Positions 1 to 9,064 of a stretch of 64,000 nt of DNA are shown here, in pieces; position 1 is the stretch's first letter; every line of letters starts with the position of its first letter. This DNA comes from Vibrio sp. B1FLJ16 (lineage in GTDB: Bacteria; Pseudomonadota; Gammaproteobacteria; Enterobacterales; Vibrionaceae): contig NZ_HG992750.1 in the NCBI RefSeq assembly GCF_905175385.1, positions 868,001 through 932,000 of the forward strand. The letters run 5' to 3'. The notes under the pieces are model-generated. The model saw nothing but the letters and a program-made list of their open reading frames with translations. It ran no database searches and was not told the origin of the DNA. The position numbers were made by a program, and so were the translations under genes.

Positions 1-383
1 AGCGAATACCGGGCACTTTCAAAGAGATTTCTACTCAGCCTAATACAGACACCAACAGCTATGAAGCCATCGTGACCATTACGCGTCCTTCTGATCGTAA
101 TTTGCTTACTGGTATGACAGGGCAGGTGCACATTGCGAAGCAGGATGTGTCTGATGTTCAAACATTGCCGGAGTCTGCATGGGTGAATAAAGAGAGTAAA
201 AAAGGTCAAGTCTGGGTGATGGACGGAAAAACTCAGAAAGTACAAAAGGTGACCGTGTCATTAAACGATGCTGGAGGTGTTGAGTCTGGTTTAGATAAGG
301 ATGATTACGTGGTGATTGCAGGTGTTGAACGTCTGGCAGAAGGCCAGGTTGTAAAAGCCTGGGTTAGGGAGGGGGGCATTTAA
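1..383 (+). CDS. RND efflux periplasmic adaptor (MFP), 3' part
   Basis: The reading frame is open from base 3 with no start, so this is the C-terminal ~127 residues of a gene that begins outside the window. The visible part reads like the membrane-proximal end of a membrane-fusion protein: a beta segment with GMTGQVHI, then a VWVMDG strand, then a YVVIAGVERLAEGQVVKAW strand typical of HlyD/AcrA-family adaptors. It overlaps the next adaptor by one base (TAATG), and a pump gene follows, so it is the first adaptor of a tripartite RND exporter operon. Operons with two tandem adaptors and one pump are known in Vibrio. The substrate cannot be read from the sequence. Confidence 0.85.
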   Translation, partial: RIPGTFKEISTQPNTDTNSYEAIVTITRPSDRNLLTGMTGQVHIAKQDVSDVQTLPESAWVNKESKKGQVWVMDGKTQKVQKVTVSLNDAGGVESGLDKDDYVVIAGVERLAEGQVVKAWVREGGI

Positions 384-1444
384 TGAAACGTTCATTGTTT
401 ACGATTTCAGCGATATCCCTAGCTTTACTTACCGGATGTCAAGGTGATAACCAAGAGGCTACTGACCACCCGCTTTATGTTTCTACAGTATCGGTCGATT
501 CGCCTGTAAAGAGCCAGTTTCGTGGATTTAAAGGCCTTGTTGTCCCGGCAGAGCAGACACCGATTGCATTTCGTCGCGCAGGTGAGATTCAGCACGTGCT
601 TGTTAAATCGGGGGACGTGGTCAAGCAAGGTCAGATGCTGGCAAAGCTTGATGATAGCAAAGAGAAGCAAGCTGTGAACGATGCAGAAGCGCAATACAAC
701 TTAGCCATACGTCAATTGAAGCGTGGCGAAGAGCTGCATGAACGCCAGATGATCTCGAAAGCGGAACTAGATGAACTCACCGCCAATAAAGAGCTGGCAG
801 AAGCGAACTTTCACAGCGCGACCAACCAGTTAAACTATACCCGCCTGTTTGCACCATTTTCAGGCAAGGTCTCTGACGTTTTCAAAGAGCGTTTTGAGCG
901 TGTTGCCGCAGGCGAGTCAGTACTCGAACTGTATCAAAACAATTTGGTTTATGTACGTATTGAACTGTCGGATAACGTGCTGGCGCAAGTGAATCCGAAT
1001 TCAGAAAACATGAGCTACAAACCTCGTGCGACATTTTCGGGCGTTACAAACAGCTATTCACTCGATTACCTGGAACATACGAGTGAGCCTAACGCTGAGA
1101 CGCAAACTTACGAACTTTATTTAACGATGCCTCAGCCAGAAAAAGAAATTCTGCCTGGTACGAGTGTCAGCGTGATGGTCGACATGGTTGAAGCCGGTAT
1201 CAGTTCCATTTACGGTTACAAGATTCCTGTGACTGCACTTCAGGCAGGAAGTGAGAGTCATGCATTTTCTGTATGGAAGATAAACGGTGATGTTGTCACT
1301 GAAGTACCGGTAAATATTTCTCAGGTTAACGGAGAAGGTGCGATTGTCTCATCGGGTATTAACCAGGGGGACGTGTTGGTTAACTCAAACCTTCGTAAGT
1401 TACGCGAAGGCAAACATGTGGAAGTTGTGGAGAAGGGACAATAA
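383..1444 (+). CDS. RND efflux periplasmic adaptor lipoprotein
   Basis: 353-residue membrane-fusion protein. The N-terminus is a lipoprotein signal with lipobox LLTGC (Cys19), so it should be anchored in the inner membrane by lipid. A biotinyl-lipoyl-like half-domain is visible around residues 65-90 (RRAGEIQHVLVKSGDVVKQGQ). A short coiled-coil hairpin (residues ~95-150) follows, then the second lipoyl half (LFAPFSGKVSDV) and the beta-barrel. It is translationally coupled on both sides: its ATG overlaps the stop of the previous adaptor, and its stop TAATG overlaps the pump start. Family role: bridges the inner-membrane pump to an outer-membrane TolC-like channel. No channel gene is visible here. 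Confidence 0.9.
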   Translation: MKRSLFTISAISLALLTGCQGDNQEATDHPLYVSTVSVDSPVKSQFRGFKGLVVPAEQTPIAFRRAGEIQHVLVKSGDVVKQGQMLAKLDDSKEKQAVNDAEAQYNLAIRQLKRGEELHERQMISKAELDELTANKELAEANFHSATNQLNYTRLFAPFSGKVSDVFKERFERVAAGESVLELYQNNLVYVRIELSDNVLAQVNPNSENMSYKPRATFSGVTNSYSLDYLEHTSEPNAETQTYELYLTMPQPEKEILPGTSVSVMVDMVEAGISSIYGYKIPVTALQAGSESHAFSVWKINGDVVTEVPVNISQVNGEGAIVSSGINQGDVLVNSNLRKLREGKHVEVVEKGQ

Positions 1445-4400
1445 TGAACATTGCTGAGTATTCCATAAAAAACAGAGTCATCAGTTGGCTGTTCATTGTT
1501 ATTCTTGCCATTGGTGGTGTTACGTCATTTCTTGAACTCGGAAGACTGGAAGACCCTGCTTTCACCATCAAAGATGCGATGATTGTAGCCACGTATCCAG
1601 GAGCGACGTCTAAGGAAGTTGAAGAAGAGCTCACGTATCCGCTAGAAAAGGAAATTCGAAAGCTGCCGTACATCGACAATATTACGTCCACGTCGTCGGA
1701 TGGTATGTCGCAAATCATGGTGAGCATGAAAATGGACTACGGTCCTGACGAGTTACCGCAAATCTGGGATGAAATGCGACGTCAAATCAATGATCTACGA
1801 CCAAACTTTCCGCAAGGTGTGCAATCTCTTCAGATCATAGATGACTTTGGTGATGTTTATGGTGTGATGTTGATGCTGACGGGAGACGATTATAACTACG
1901 TTGAGCTTAAGCGCTACGCAGATCACCTGACTCGTGAGCTGGAGTTAGTCGACGGTGTCGGAAAAGTGGATGTTGCTGGTGATCAACAGGAAATGCTGTT
2001 TGTCGAAATATCTCTTGATCGTCTCGCTTCTCTGAACCTGGATATGAATGTCATTTCTAGCCTGTTAAACGAGCAGAACAATGTGGTTTCAGCTGGCGAA
2101 GTAATGGTAAACGGTGAAAGTCTTATCATTCGTCCAAGTGGTACGCTAAATACAGTAGAAGAACTCGGTAACCTGATCATTCACGGACGCGATACCGGTA
2201 ACCTTATCCGCTTAAAGGATGTGGCTACCATTACACGCGGCATTCAGGAAAAGCCGGGCAACGTTATTCTGTTTAATGGCAAGAAAGCAATTAACATCGG
2301 TATCTCATTCGCTTCTGGCGTTAACGTTGTTGAAGTCGGTGAGCGCCTTGACGCTGAACTTAGCAGCCTTGAGTCGATTAAGCCTGCCGGGATTGATTTA
2401 AGCTACTTCTATAATCAGGCAAATGAAGTTGATCAGTCTGTTAAAGCGTTTGTTGTCAGCTTAGGTGAAGCCGTAGCGATCGTTATTATTGTACTGCTGT
2501 TTACGATGGGATTACGTAGCGGTGTGATCATTGGCGTTGTTCTGCTACTGACGGTGTTTGGTACCTTCATACTGATGAACTACAACAATATCGAACTGCA
2601 CCGAATTTCTCTAGGCGCGTTGATCATTGCTTTAGGTATGTTGGTGGATAATGCCATTGTTGTGGTCGAAGGGATATTAGTCGGACTTCAGAAAGGCAGA
2701 ACGAAACTACAAGCTGCGGTTGATATTGTAAAACAGACTCAGTGGCCGTTGCTCGGTGCGACGATTATTGCGATTACTGCTTTTGCGCCAATTGGTCTCT
2801 CTCAGGATGCGACCGGTGAATTTATGGGATCGCTTTTCTGGGTACTTTGCTTTTCACTGTTCCTGAGTTGGGTTACCGCAATTACACTGACTCCGTTCTT
2901 GGCTGACTTACTGCTAAAAGAGCAAGACAAAGAGGTTGGCTCTGAAAATGAAGACCCTTATAAAGGCTGGCTGTTCGTTGTGTTCGGTGCGTCTTTAAAA
3001 TTTGCTTTGCGATTCCGTTGGCTAACGGTTGTCGGTATGGTGGCATTACTTGCCGCGGCTGTTGTGGCATTCGGGAATGTTAAGCAGCAGTTCTTCCCGC
3101 CTTCCAACACACCGATGTTCTATGTCGATATGTGGATGCCTGAAGGGACGGATATCCGTGAGACGATCAAAAAAGCTGAAGCAGTAGAGAGCTATATAAG
3201 ACAACAGGAAGACATCGACTTTGTATCAGTGTCGATTGGTCAGGGCTTGCAGCGTTTTGTACTGACCTATCAACCGGAGAAAAGCTACGAAGCGTATGCT
3301 CAATTTCAGGTCAGAACAACTGATCGTGAGAATATGTTTAAGCTTTTGGATAAGCTCGATGCCAGCTTAGCGAAGGCGTTTAATGAGCCAACATTCCAGT
3401 TTAAGCTGATGGAGTTTGGCCCATCTCCAGCATCGAAAATTGAAGCCCGAATCACCGGACCGGATCCGCAGGTATTGCGTGATATTGCGGTTAAAGTTGA
3501 AGATGTTCTGAGTACCGATCCTGGTGCGCGTAACATACGTCATGACTGGCGCGAGCGTACTAAAGAGTTGGTTCCGGTATTTAACGAGTCCAAAGCCCGT
3601 CGTCTGGGAATTTCGAAAGAAGATCTTTCGAGCACATTACAGATGTCATTTGGTGGCAGCACGCTGGGTTATCTGCGTGATGGTACGCATACGCTACCAA
3701 TCATGACGCGCCTGCCAGAGGCGGAACGTGTTGACTTCGAGTCACTTCAAAATGTGAAAATCTGGAGCCCTTCACTTCAAACTTATATACCTGTAGATCA
3801 GGTGATAGATGGTGTGAAACTAGACTGGGGTGAGCCACTGATCCAGCGCCGAGACCGCAAACGTACTCTGACCGTTCTGGCGGACCACGATGTACTGAGT
3901 GATGATACCGCAGCGAGTTTGTTCGCGCGCGTTCAACCAAAAGTAATGGAGCTACACCTGCCTGATGGCTACGAAATTACGTGGGGCGGGGAGTACGAAT
4001 CATCGAAAGATGCACAAGAAGGCTTGTTTGGCTCATTGCCAATGGGTTACTTGCTGATGTTCATCATTACCATCTTGCTGTTTAACTCGATCAAAAAGCC
4101 GCTGGTTATCTGGTTTACTGTGCCGTTGTCCATTATTGGTGTGTCATTCGGTTTGTTGACGACAAATATGCCATTCAGTTTCACCGCTTTCTTAGGTTTA
4201 TTGAGTCTGAGCGGAATGATATTGAAAAACGGTATTGTGTTACTCGACCAAATTAACCTTGAACTGGAGTCAGGTAAAGACCCGTACCTTGCGATTGTAG
4301 ACAGTGCGATCAGCCGTGTGCGTCCGGTGAGTATGGCGGCGTTGACCACAATACTAGGGTTGATTCCGCTAATGTTTGATGCCTTCTTTGGCTCAATGGC

Positions 4401-4503
4401 AATTACGATTATGGCAGGACTTGGTTTTGCTACAGTACTGACACTCATAGTTGTGCCGGTAATGTTTGCGATTCTGTTTAGGATTAGATCGACCACTGCA
4501 TAA
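1444..4503 (+). CDS. RND efflux pump permease (AcrB/HAE1 type)
   Basis: 1019 residues, normal for hydrophobe/amphiphile efflux RND permeases. Visible features are the N-terminal TM (SWLFIVILAIGGV), a first periplasmic loop, a TM2-TM6 block from residue ~335, a second large loop, and the final TM block (GYLLMFIITILLF onward). The TM4 proton-relay motif reads GMLVDNAIVVVE. AcrB has two adjacent Asp residues there, and the second is Asn here, a variant found in some RND subfamilies. The TM10 Lys region is present as GMILKNGIVLLDQ. Last gene of the operon; a strong terminator lies about 200 bases downstream. Substrate range is not predictable from this reading. Confidence 0.95.
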   Translation: MNIAEYSIKNRVISWLFIVILAIGGVTSFLELGRLEDPAFTIKDAMIVATYPGATSKEVEEELTYPLEKEIRKLPYIDNITSTSSDGMSQIMVSMKMDYGPDELPQIWDEMRRQINDLRPNFPQGVQSLQIIDDFGDVYGVMLMLTGDDYNYVELKRYADHLTRELELVDGVGKVDVAGDQQEMLFVEISLDRLASLNLDMNVISSLLNEQNNVVSAGEVMVNGESLIIRPSGTLNTVEELGNLIIHGRDTGNLIRLKDVATITRGIQEKPGNVILFNGKKAINIGISFASGVNVVEVGERLDAELSSLESIKPAGIDLSYFYNQANEVDQSVKAFVVSLGEAVAIVIIVLLFTMGLRSGVIIGVVLLLTVFGTFILMNYNNIELHRISLGALIIALGMLVDNAIVVVEGILVGLQKGRTKLQAAVDIVKQTQWPLLGATIIAITAFAPIGLSQDATGEFMGSLFWVLCFSLFLSWVTAITLTPFLADLLLKEQDKEVGSENEDPYKGWLFVVFGASLKFALRFRWLTVVGMVALLAAAVVAFGNVKQQFFPPSNTPMFYVDMWMPEGTDIRETIKKAEAVESYIRQQEDIDFVSVSIGQGLQRFVLTYQPEKSYEAYAQFQVRTTDRENMFKLLDKLDASLAKAFNEPTFQFKLMEFGPSPASKIEARITGPDPQVLRDIAVKVEDVLSTDPGARNIRHDWRERTKELVPVFNESKARRLGISKEDLSSTLQMSFGGSTLGYLRDGTHTLPIMTRLPEAERVDFESLQNVKIWSPSLQTYIPVDQVIDGVKLDWGEPLIQRRDRKRTLTVLADHDVLSDDTAASLFARVQPKVMELHLPDGYEITWGGEYESSKDAQEGLFGSLPMGYLLMFIITILLFNSIKKPLVIWFTVPLSIIGVSFGLLTTNMPFSFTAFLGLLSLSGMILKNGIVLLDQINLELESGKDPYLAIVDSAISRVRPVSMAALTTILGLIPLMFDAFFGSMAITIMAGLGFATVLTLIVVPVMFAILFRIRSTTA

Positions 4504-4518
4504 GGGACCCCTGACAAT

Positions 4519-4682
4519 AATACCAATCGTAGTAAATAACTGGTCACTATAGCTTGTTAAAACCCTTGATAACTGCGTTAAAAATTTTGATTGTAGAATA
4601 ACTACTTATCGAAAATTTTTGCCTTGTTCTCAAGCATTTTTCCTACGCTACTTCTGATCACTTATTTGCTGTGATTGGTATA
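4519..4682. repeat. Palindromic MITE-like repeat with ATACCAATC termini
   Basis: About 164 bases between the pump stop and its terminator. The ends are inverted: ATACCAATC at the left and GATTGGTAT at the right, and the similarity extends imperfectly inward over ~28 bases (AGTAAATAACTGGTCA against AGCAAATAAGTGATCA). A second internal inverted pair (AAAATTTTGAT and ATCGAAAATTTT) makes the whole element foldable into a long hairpin. No coding potential. This resembles the short non-autonomous palindromic repeats scattered through Vibrionaceae genomes; I cannot confirm copy number from one window. Confidence 0.6.
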
Positions 4683-4699
4683 AGTCAGTTTCCTGCCTG

Positions 4700-4728
4700 G
4701 CCCTGAGGATTTTCCTCAGGGCTTTTTT
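4700..4728 (+). terminator. Terminator of the RND operon
   Basis: Stem GCCCTGAGG / CCTCAGGGC with a short AT loop, followed by six T. Correct orientation to end transcription of the efflux operon, after the palindromic repeat. Confidence 0.9.
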
Positions 4729-4734
4729 CGTTAA

Positions 4735-4770
4735 TAAAAAAGCCTCCCTATACCGGAGTATGAGGGAGGC
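4735..4770 (-). terminator. Terminator of the fruBKA operon
   Basis: Stem GCCTCCCT / AGGGAGGC; on the minus strand it is followed by a run of T (seen as AAAAAA on the plus strand just left of the stem). It lies about 40 bases beyond the fruA stop. Confidence 0.9.
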
Positions 4771-4811
4771 ATTGGGTGCCAAATGAGGGTGGCGTTTATA
4801 AACGGTTTAAA

Positions 4812-6551
4812 TTAAGCAGTGACTTCTTGTTTTGCTTCTGCTTTATTTTTCAGGAATGCGTAGGTGAAACCTGTAACCGCTGTACCTGCAGCAATCGCTA
4901 CCAGGTACATCAATACTGGTGTAATAGCGTTAGGAATAAGCAGTACGAACAGACCACCGTGTGGTGCCATTAGTTTTGCACCAAACAGCATTGAAAGTGC
5001 ACCCGTTAGAGCACCACCAGCCATACAAGCTGGGATTACACGCATTGGGTCCTTTGCTGCAAATGGGATTGCACCCTCAGAGATGAAACATAAGCCCAGA
5101 ACAAATGATGCTTTACCTGCCTCACGCTCACTCTCTTCAAACTTGTTCTTAGCAATGAAAGTCGCTAAACCCATACCAAGCGCAGGAACCATACCCGCCG
5201 CCATAATTGCCGCCATTGGCGCGTAAGTTTGAGAAGCTAAAAGGCCAACACCAAATGCGTAAGCGGCTTTGTTTACCGGGCCACCTAAGTCGAAACACAT
5301 CATCGCGCCAAGGATAATACCCAGTAGTACCGCGCGTTCTGAACCCATGTTGTTTAGGAATTCAGTCAATCCATTCATGATGCCAGCAACCGGACCACCA
5401 ACGATGTAAATCATCACCAAGCCAGTGAACAGGGTCGCGACAAATGGAATGATAAGGATCGGTTTCAATGCTTCCATCGACTGAGGCAGGCTGACTTTAT
5501 CTGCAAGAAATTTTGCTGCGTAACCTGCAATGAAACCTGCGGCGATACCACCCAGGAAACCTGAGCCGATAGAGCTGGCCAGCATACCACCAACCAGACC
5601 CGGAGCCAGACCAGGACGGTCCGCGATAGAGAACGCAATGTAGCCAGCAAGAACAGGGATCATCAGAGCAAACGCGGAACCGCCACCAATATTCATCAGT
5701 GCTGCAGCTAATGTACCTTCCTCTTTAAACGCTTCGATACCAAATACGAAGGACAGGGCAATGATCAAACCGCCGGCAACAACAACAGGAAGCATGTGTG
5801 ACACACCTGTCATGAGGTGCTTATAAACACCTTTTTTCTCTTCAGTTGCTGATGCACTTGAAGAGCCTGTGTGTTGATACACTGTCGCTTGTTCAAAGGC
5901 TTTATCCATCTCTTCGGCGGTTTTCTTAAGTGCAGGGCCAGTTTTTGTGCGGTACATTTTTTTACCGTTGAAGCGATCAAGCGGTACTTCTATGTCGGCT
6001 GCGATGATCACCAGATCTGCGTCTGCGATTTCCTGATCGGTTAGCTGGTTCTTCGCACCCACAGAGCCGCGAGTTTCAACCTTGATTTGGTGACCACGAC
6101 GTTTGCCTTCTTCATCCAGTGCTTCTGCTGCCATGAAGGTATGTGCAACACCTGTCGGACAAGCGGTGATTGCCACAATTTTCTTCACGGAAGAAGCTGT
6201 GCTTTCAAGTTCAGCTGGTGCGGTAATGGTTGTCGCTTGCTCAAGCACGTCTGCGTTTTCAACAGCAGTTTGTAGAAATGTAATCGCATCCTTTGCTACA
6301 GAACTGATATCTGCTTGATATACTTTTTTGCCAACGAAACGGGAAGTATCAACTGGTGTATTTGCCGCGATGATGATGGCTTCAGCCTGTTCAATGTCAG
6401 TGTTTGATAACAGAGTTGGCTCAATGACGCTCGATTGGCATTCAATTTTGGCGCTCCAGCCAAGTTTAGAAGCCGCTTGTTCTAATAATCCTGCAGCAAG
6501 GATGCTGTTTGCAACACCACTTGGACAGGCTGTAATAATGGCAATATTCAT
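4812..6551 (-). CDS. fruA: PTS fructose transporter subunit EIIB'BC
   Basis: 579 residues, the usual FruA length. Two tandem EIIB domains are visible: the first with ACPSG (Cys9) and the second with ACPTGVAHT (Cys131, the expected phosphorylated Cys). A linker follows, then a multi-spanning EIIC domain from ~residue 235 with the fructose-family stretch SEGAIPFAAKDP. Inner-membrane protein that imports fructose and phosphorylates it to fructose-1-phosphate using phosphate from FruB. Third gene of fruBKA, 10 bases after fruK, with an AAGGAACGGAAG ribosome site. The duplicated EIIB' is normal for this family; the first copy probably serves in docking rather than transfer. Confidence 0.97.
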   Translation of the reverse strand: MNIAIITACPSGVANSILAAGLLEQAASKLGWSAKIECQSSVIEPTLLSNTDIEQAEAIIIAANTPVDTSRFVGKKVYQADISSVAKDAITFLQTAVENADVLEQATTITAPAELESTASSVKKIVAITACPTGVAHTFMAAEALDEEGKRRGHQIKVETRGSVGAKNQLTDQEIADADLVIIAADIEVPLDRFNGKKMYRTKTGPALKKTAEEMDKAFEQATVYQHTGSSSASATEEKKGVYKHLMTGVSHMLPVVVAGGLIIALSFVFGIEAFKEEGTLAAALMNIGGGSAFALMIPVLAGYIAFSIADRPGLAPGLVGGMLASSIGSGFLGGIAAGFIAGYAAKFLADKVSLPQSMEALKPILIIPFVATLFTGLVMIYIVGGPVAGIMNGLTEFLNNMGSERAVLLGIILGAMMCFDLGGPVNKAAYAFGVGLLASQTYAPMAAIMAAGMVPALGMGLATFIAKNKFEESEREAGKASFVLGLCFISEGAIPFAAKDPMRVIPACMAGGALTGALSMLFGAKLMAPHGGLFVLLIPNAITPVLMYLVAIAAGTAVTGFTYAFLKNKAEAKQEVTA

Positions 6552-6561
6552 CTTCCGTTCC

Positions 6562-7554
6562 TTAGTTATTGTCTAAGTCTGTAATAGGGTTAAGCTCACT
6601 AACCTGAGTTTGCAGCTTAATGTTTTCCAGTTCTTCATGACTGGTAAGTCCAACGCCAACCTGGCTAACTGCAAGCGCAGATAGTGCAGTGGCGAAGCGT
6701 AGTAAATCGTGTTTAGGCATCACTTGCATGTGACCCCAGCACAAGCCTGCTACCAGTGTGTCACCAGCGCCTACGGTGCTGACTACGTCCATTTTTGGTG
6801 GTTGCGCGCGCAGCCATTTACCTTGGTTTAACCACATCACACCATCGGCTCCCATAGAAACAACAATGTTCTCAATGCCTTTATCGCTAAGCGTCTGTGC
6901 TGCTTTCTGGCACTGCTGTGGTGTTTCCAGATGCACACCAACGAAATCACTGAGCTCTTCATCGTTTGGTTTGATAAGCCAAGGATGCGCTTCAATACCT
7001 GCGCTTAGTGCTGCTTTGCTGCTATCAAACAGAACTTTTTTACCCAGCTGATGGAGTTTTTCAATCCATGCAGCGCATAGCTCAGGCGTCACGCCGCCCG
7101 GCAGACTGCCAGCTAACACAAAGTAGTCATGTGTTTCTGCCAGTGTGAACAGCGTCTGTTCGAAACGAGAGATGTCATCAGCAGTAACTTGAACACCAGG
7201 GAAGTTGATGTCGCTGACCTCACCATTTGATTCAACTAACTTCACGTTGATGCGGGTGGAGCCATTGACTTCAACAAACTCGTTTTTAACACCAATGTCT
7301 TCAAATAGCTGGTGGAACAGCTCAGGATTGTCTTTACCTAAAAAGCCAGTCACGGTAACGTCTGCACCCAAATCGCTAAGAACTTTTGCCACGTTAACGC
7401 CTTTGCCGGCGGCGTGCAGGCTGCTCTGTTGAACCAGGCTAACTGACCCGACTTTTAACGTTTCAACAGCACCCGTCAAATCCAGTGCGGGGTTGAGCGT
7501 AACTGTGACAACTTTGCTTGTTTTTGTGCTAGTCCGTGTTTGCGTATTTGTCAT
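6562..7554 (-). CDS. fruK: 1-phosphofructokinase
   Basis: 330 residues, PfkB/ribokinase fold. The N-terminal substrate strand VTLNPALDLTG, the GKGVNVAKVL glycine motif and the C-terminal catalytic GAGDTLVAGL signature (Asp is the general base) are all present. Converts fructose-1-phosphate to fructose-1,6-bisphosphate with ATP. The N-terminus has about 13 extra Thr/Lys-rich residues before the usual start of the fold; the start is supported by the strong AAGGAGC ribosome site. It lies between fruB (9-base gap) and fruA. By consuming fructose-1-phosphate, the FruR ligand, it also shapes operon induction. Confidence 0.97.
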   Translation of the reverse strand: MTNTQTRTSTKTSKVVTVTLNPALDLTGAVETLKVGSVSLVQQSSLHAAGKGVNVAKVLSDLGADVTVTGFLGKDNPELFHQLFEDIGVKNEFVEVNGSTRINVKLVESNGEVSDINFPGVQVTADDISRFEQTLFTLAETHDYFVLAGSLPGGVTPELCAAWIEKLHQLGKKVLFDSSKAALSAGIEAHPWLIKPNDEELSDFVGVHLETPQQCQKAAQTLSDKGIENIVVSMGADGVMWLNQGKWLRAQPPKMDVVSTVGAGDTLVAGLCWGHMQVMPKHDLLRFATALSALAVSQVGVGLTSHEELENIKLQTQVSELNPITDLDNN

Positions 7555-7563
7555 GGAAGCTCC

Positions 7564-8697
7564 TTAACCTTCGCCGAGGCCTGAAGCGATTGCATTACCG
7601 ATTGATTCGAGCGCTTGCGCGGCATCAGGGCCTTCAGCAGAAAACTGCAGTTGGTGGCCGTGTTTCACGCCCAACGCAATCACTTTCATCAAGCTTTTTG
7701 CGTTTACCGCTTTACCGTCTCCATCCAGGTTTGCAACGCGAATGGTAGATTCAAACTTCTTGGCTTCTGCAACGAGCATTGCGCCAGGGCGAGCATGCAG
7801 ACCGTGTGAGTTTTTGATCTTAAATACGGCAGTGTTGCCATCTTCGGCTGCGACAGGTGCCACTTCTTCGCCTTTAAACAGAGCAAGGATTTGTTCAGTA
7901 GACGCGTCTAGTAATTTGCTGTGCTCTTTGTTGAACACCATATTTGAAAGTGATTTTAGAATGGGCTGGTGTGCGTTATTACATGCAGCAAAAGCAACCA
8001 GTCCACGTACTTTTTGTCCTTCGTATTCACAGTCGTTTGCCGTTGAAACAAAAGAGACGCCGGTACGAGACACCTGTTTGTCACTTCCCACTAGCCATAA
8101 ACCATTACCAAGGTTAGTTGGCGCTTTTGTCACAAGGTCAGCGACAAACTCTTTGTCTGCACATCCGGTGTTTTTAAGTAGTCCACCCGCAACTGCACTC
8201 ATCTGAACCATGTCGCTGGCAGGAAAGTTAAGTTGGATCAGTGAAGCATCAAAGTCTGCTTCTAGTTGAATGTCACCGTGAAGTAGGGCAATGATGTCAT
8301 CTTCGCTGTTGGCATTGCGCAGACGATCTTCAACGCCATCAGCACCAAGTACTTTAGTTAGCTGTTTAAGAATGCCAAGGTGTTCATCTGATTTAGCCGC
8401 GATGCCGATAGCAACGAACACTTTGTTACCATCTCCCCAGTCGACGCCTTGCGGGAAGTGATGAACAGCGACGCCGGTTGTTTTAACCATTAAACGTGTG
8501 TCTGTTGTTCCGTGAGGGATGGCAATGCCGTTGCCCAAAAAGGTTGAGTTTTGGTTTTCACGGTTAAGCATGCCTTCTACATAACCGGCTTCAACCAAAC
8601 CTTTTTCTGTCAGGCTCTGGGCAATGTTTTTGATTGCCTGAAACTTATCTGTTGCAGATTGTGAAAGGGTAATGTCGTTCTTACTTAGCTTAAGCAT
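7564..8697 (-). CDS. fruB: PTS fructose EIIA/HPr fusion (diphosphoryl transfer protein)
   Basis: 377 residues. N-terminal EIIA-Fru domain with AIPHGTTDTR (His62 phospho-acceptor), a central pseudo-receiver-like module (~120-270), and a C-terminal HPr-like (FPr) domain with SHGLHARPG (His301). Cytoplasmic phosphorelay from EI to FruA, able to bypass HPr. First gene of the fru operon, start supported by GGAGAAG. The 367-base divergent region with fruR holds three FruR-type palindromes. Confidence 0.97.
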   Translation of the reverse strand: MLKLSKNDITLSQSATDKFQAIKNIAQSLTEKGLVEAGYVEGMLNRENQNSTFLGNGIAIPHGTTDTRLMVKTTGVAVHHFPQGVDWGDGNKVFVAIGIAAKSDEHLGILKQLTKVLGADGVEDRLRNANSEDDIIALLHGDIQLEADFDASLIQLNFPASDMVQMSAVAGGLLKNTGCADKEFVADLVTKAPTNLGNGLWLVGSDKQVSRTGVSFVSTANDCEYEGQKVRGLVAFAACNNAHQPILKSLSNMVFNKEHSKLLDASTEQILALFKGEEVAPVAAEDGNTAVFKIKNSHGLHARPGAMLVAEAKKFESTIRVANLDGDGKAVNAKSLMKVIALGVKHGHQLQFSAEGPDAAQALESIGNAIASGLGEG

Positions 8698-8804
8698 GGT
8701 GCTTCTCCAGCTCTAAAGTCCATTCCAGTTGAGCTACGTTCCCTTTGTAGGCAACTGTATCTGCGCTCAACATTTATATTTTTTGCTTTCGTTCTTTGCT
8801 TTTT

Positions 8805-8830
8805 ACCTAGCTGAAACGATTCAGCTAGGT
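8805..8830. promoter_or_regulatory. FruR/Cra operator 1
   Basis: Near-perfect palindrome with arms ACCTAGCTGAA and TTCAGCTAGGT around ACGA, containing the Cra core GCTGAAACGATTCAGC. It sits ~108 bases upstream of the fruB start codon, probably near the fru promoter. Confidence 0.8.
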
Positions 8831-8956
8831 GGCAAATTTTTTAAGACATTCAGCGAAGCTTCGTTAAATCAGTCGCTAACCATCATTCTTCTAATCCTAG
8901 ACTAAGCTACTGAGTAATGCCGTGTTTAGGTGATTTAGGTCGCTTTTTAAGCCTCT

Positions 8957-8972
8957 GCTGAATCCTTTCAGC
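8957..8972. promoter_or_regulatory. FruR/Cra operator 2
   Basis: GCTGAATCCTTTCAGC, a palindrome of the Cra type (GCTGAAAGGATTCAGC on the other strand). About 260 bases upstream of fruB and 92 upstream of fruR. Confidence 0.7.
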
Positions 8973-8977
8973 TTTTA

Positions 8978-8997
8978 TACTGAAACGGTTCAGCATA
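8978..8997. promoter_or_regulatory. FruR/Cra operator 3
   Basis: Core CTGAAACGGTTCAG, matching the Cra half-site pair. It starts only 5 bases after operator 2, about 70 bases upstream of the fruR start, so it may serve autoregulation as well as fru control. Confidence 0.75.
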
Positions 8998-9064
8998 TAA
9001 TTCAACTTATCGTAAGATCATTGATGTATTAATATGATCATGCGCACAGAATAAGGTAAAGAAT

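Noticed and set aside
4812..8697. Several long plus-strand ORFs inside the fru genes
   Set aside because: They are reverse-complement shadows of well-recognised fruA, fruK and fruB with no ribosome sites or family resemblance.
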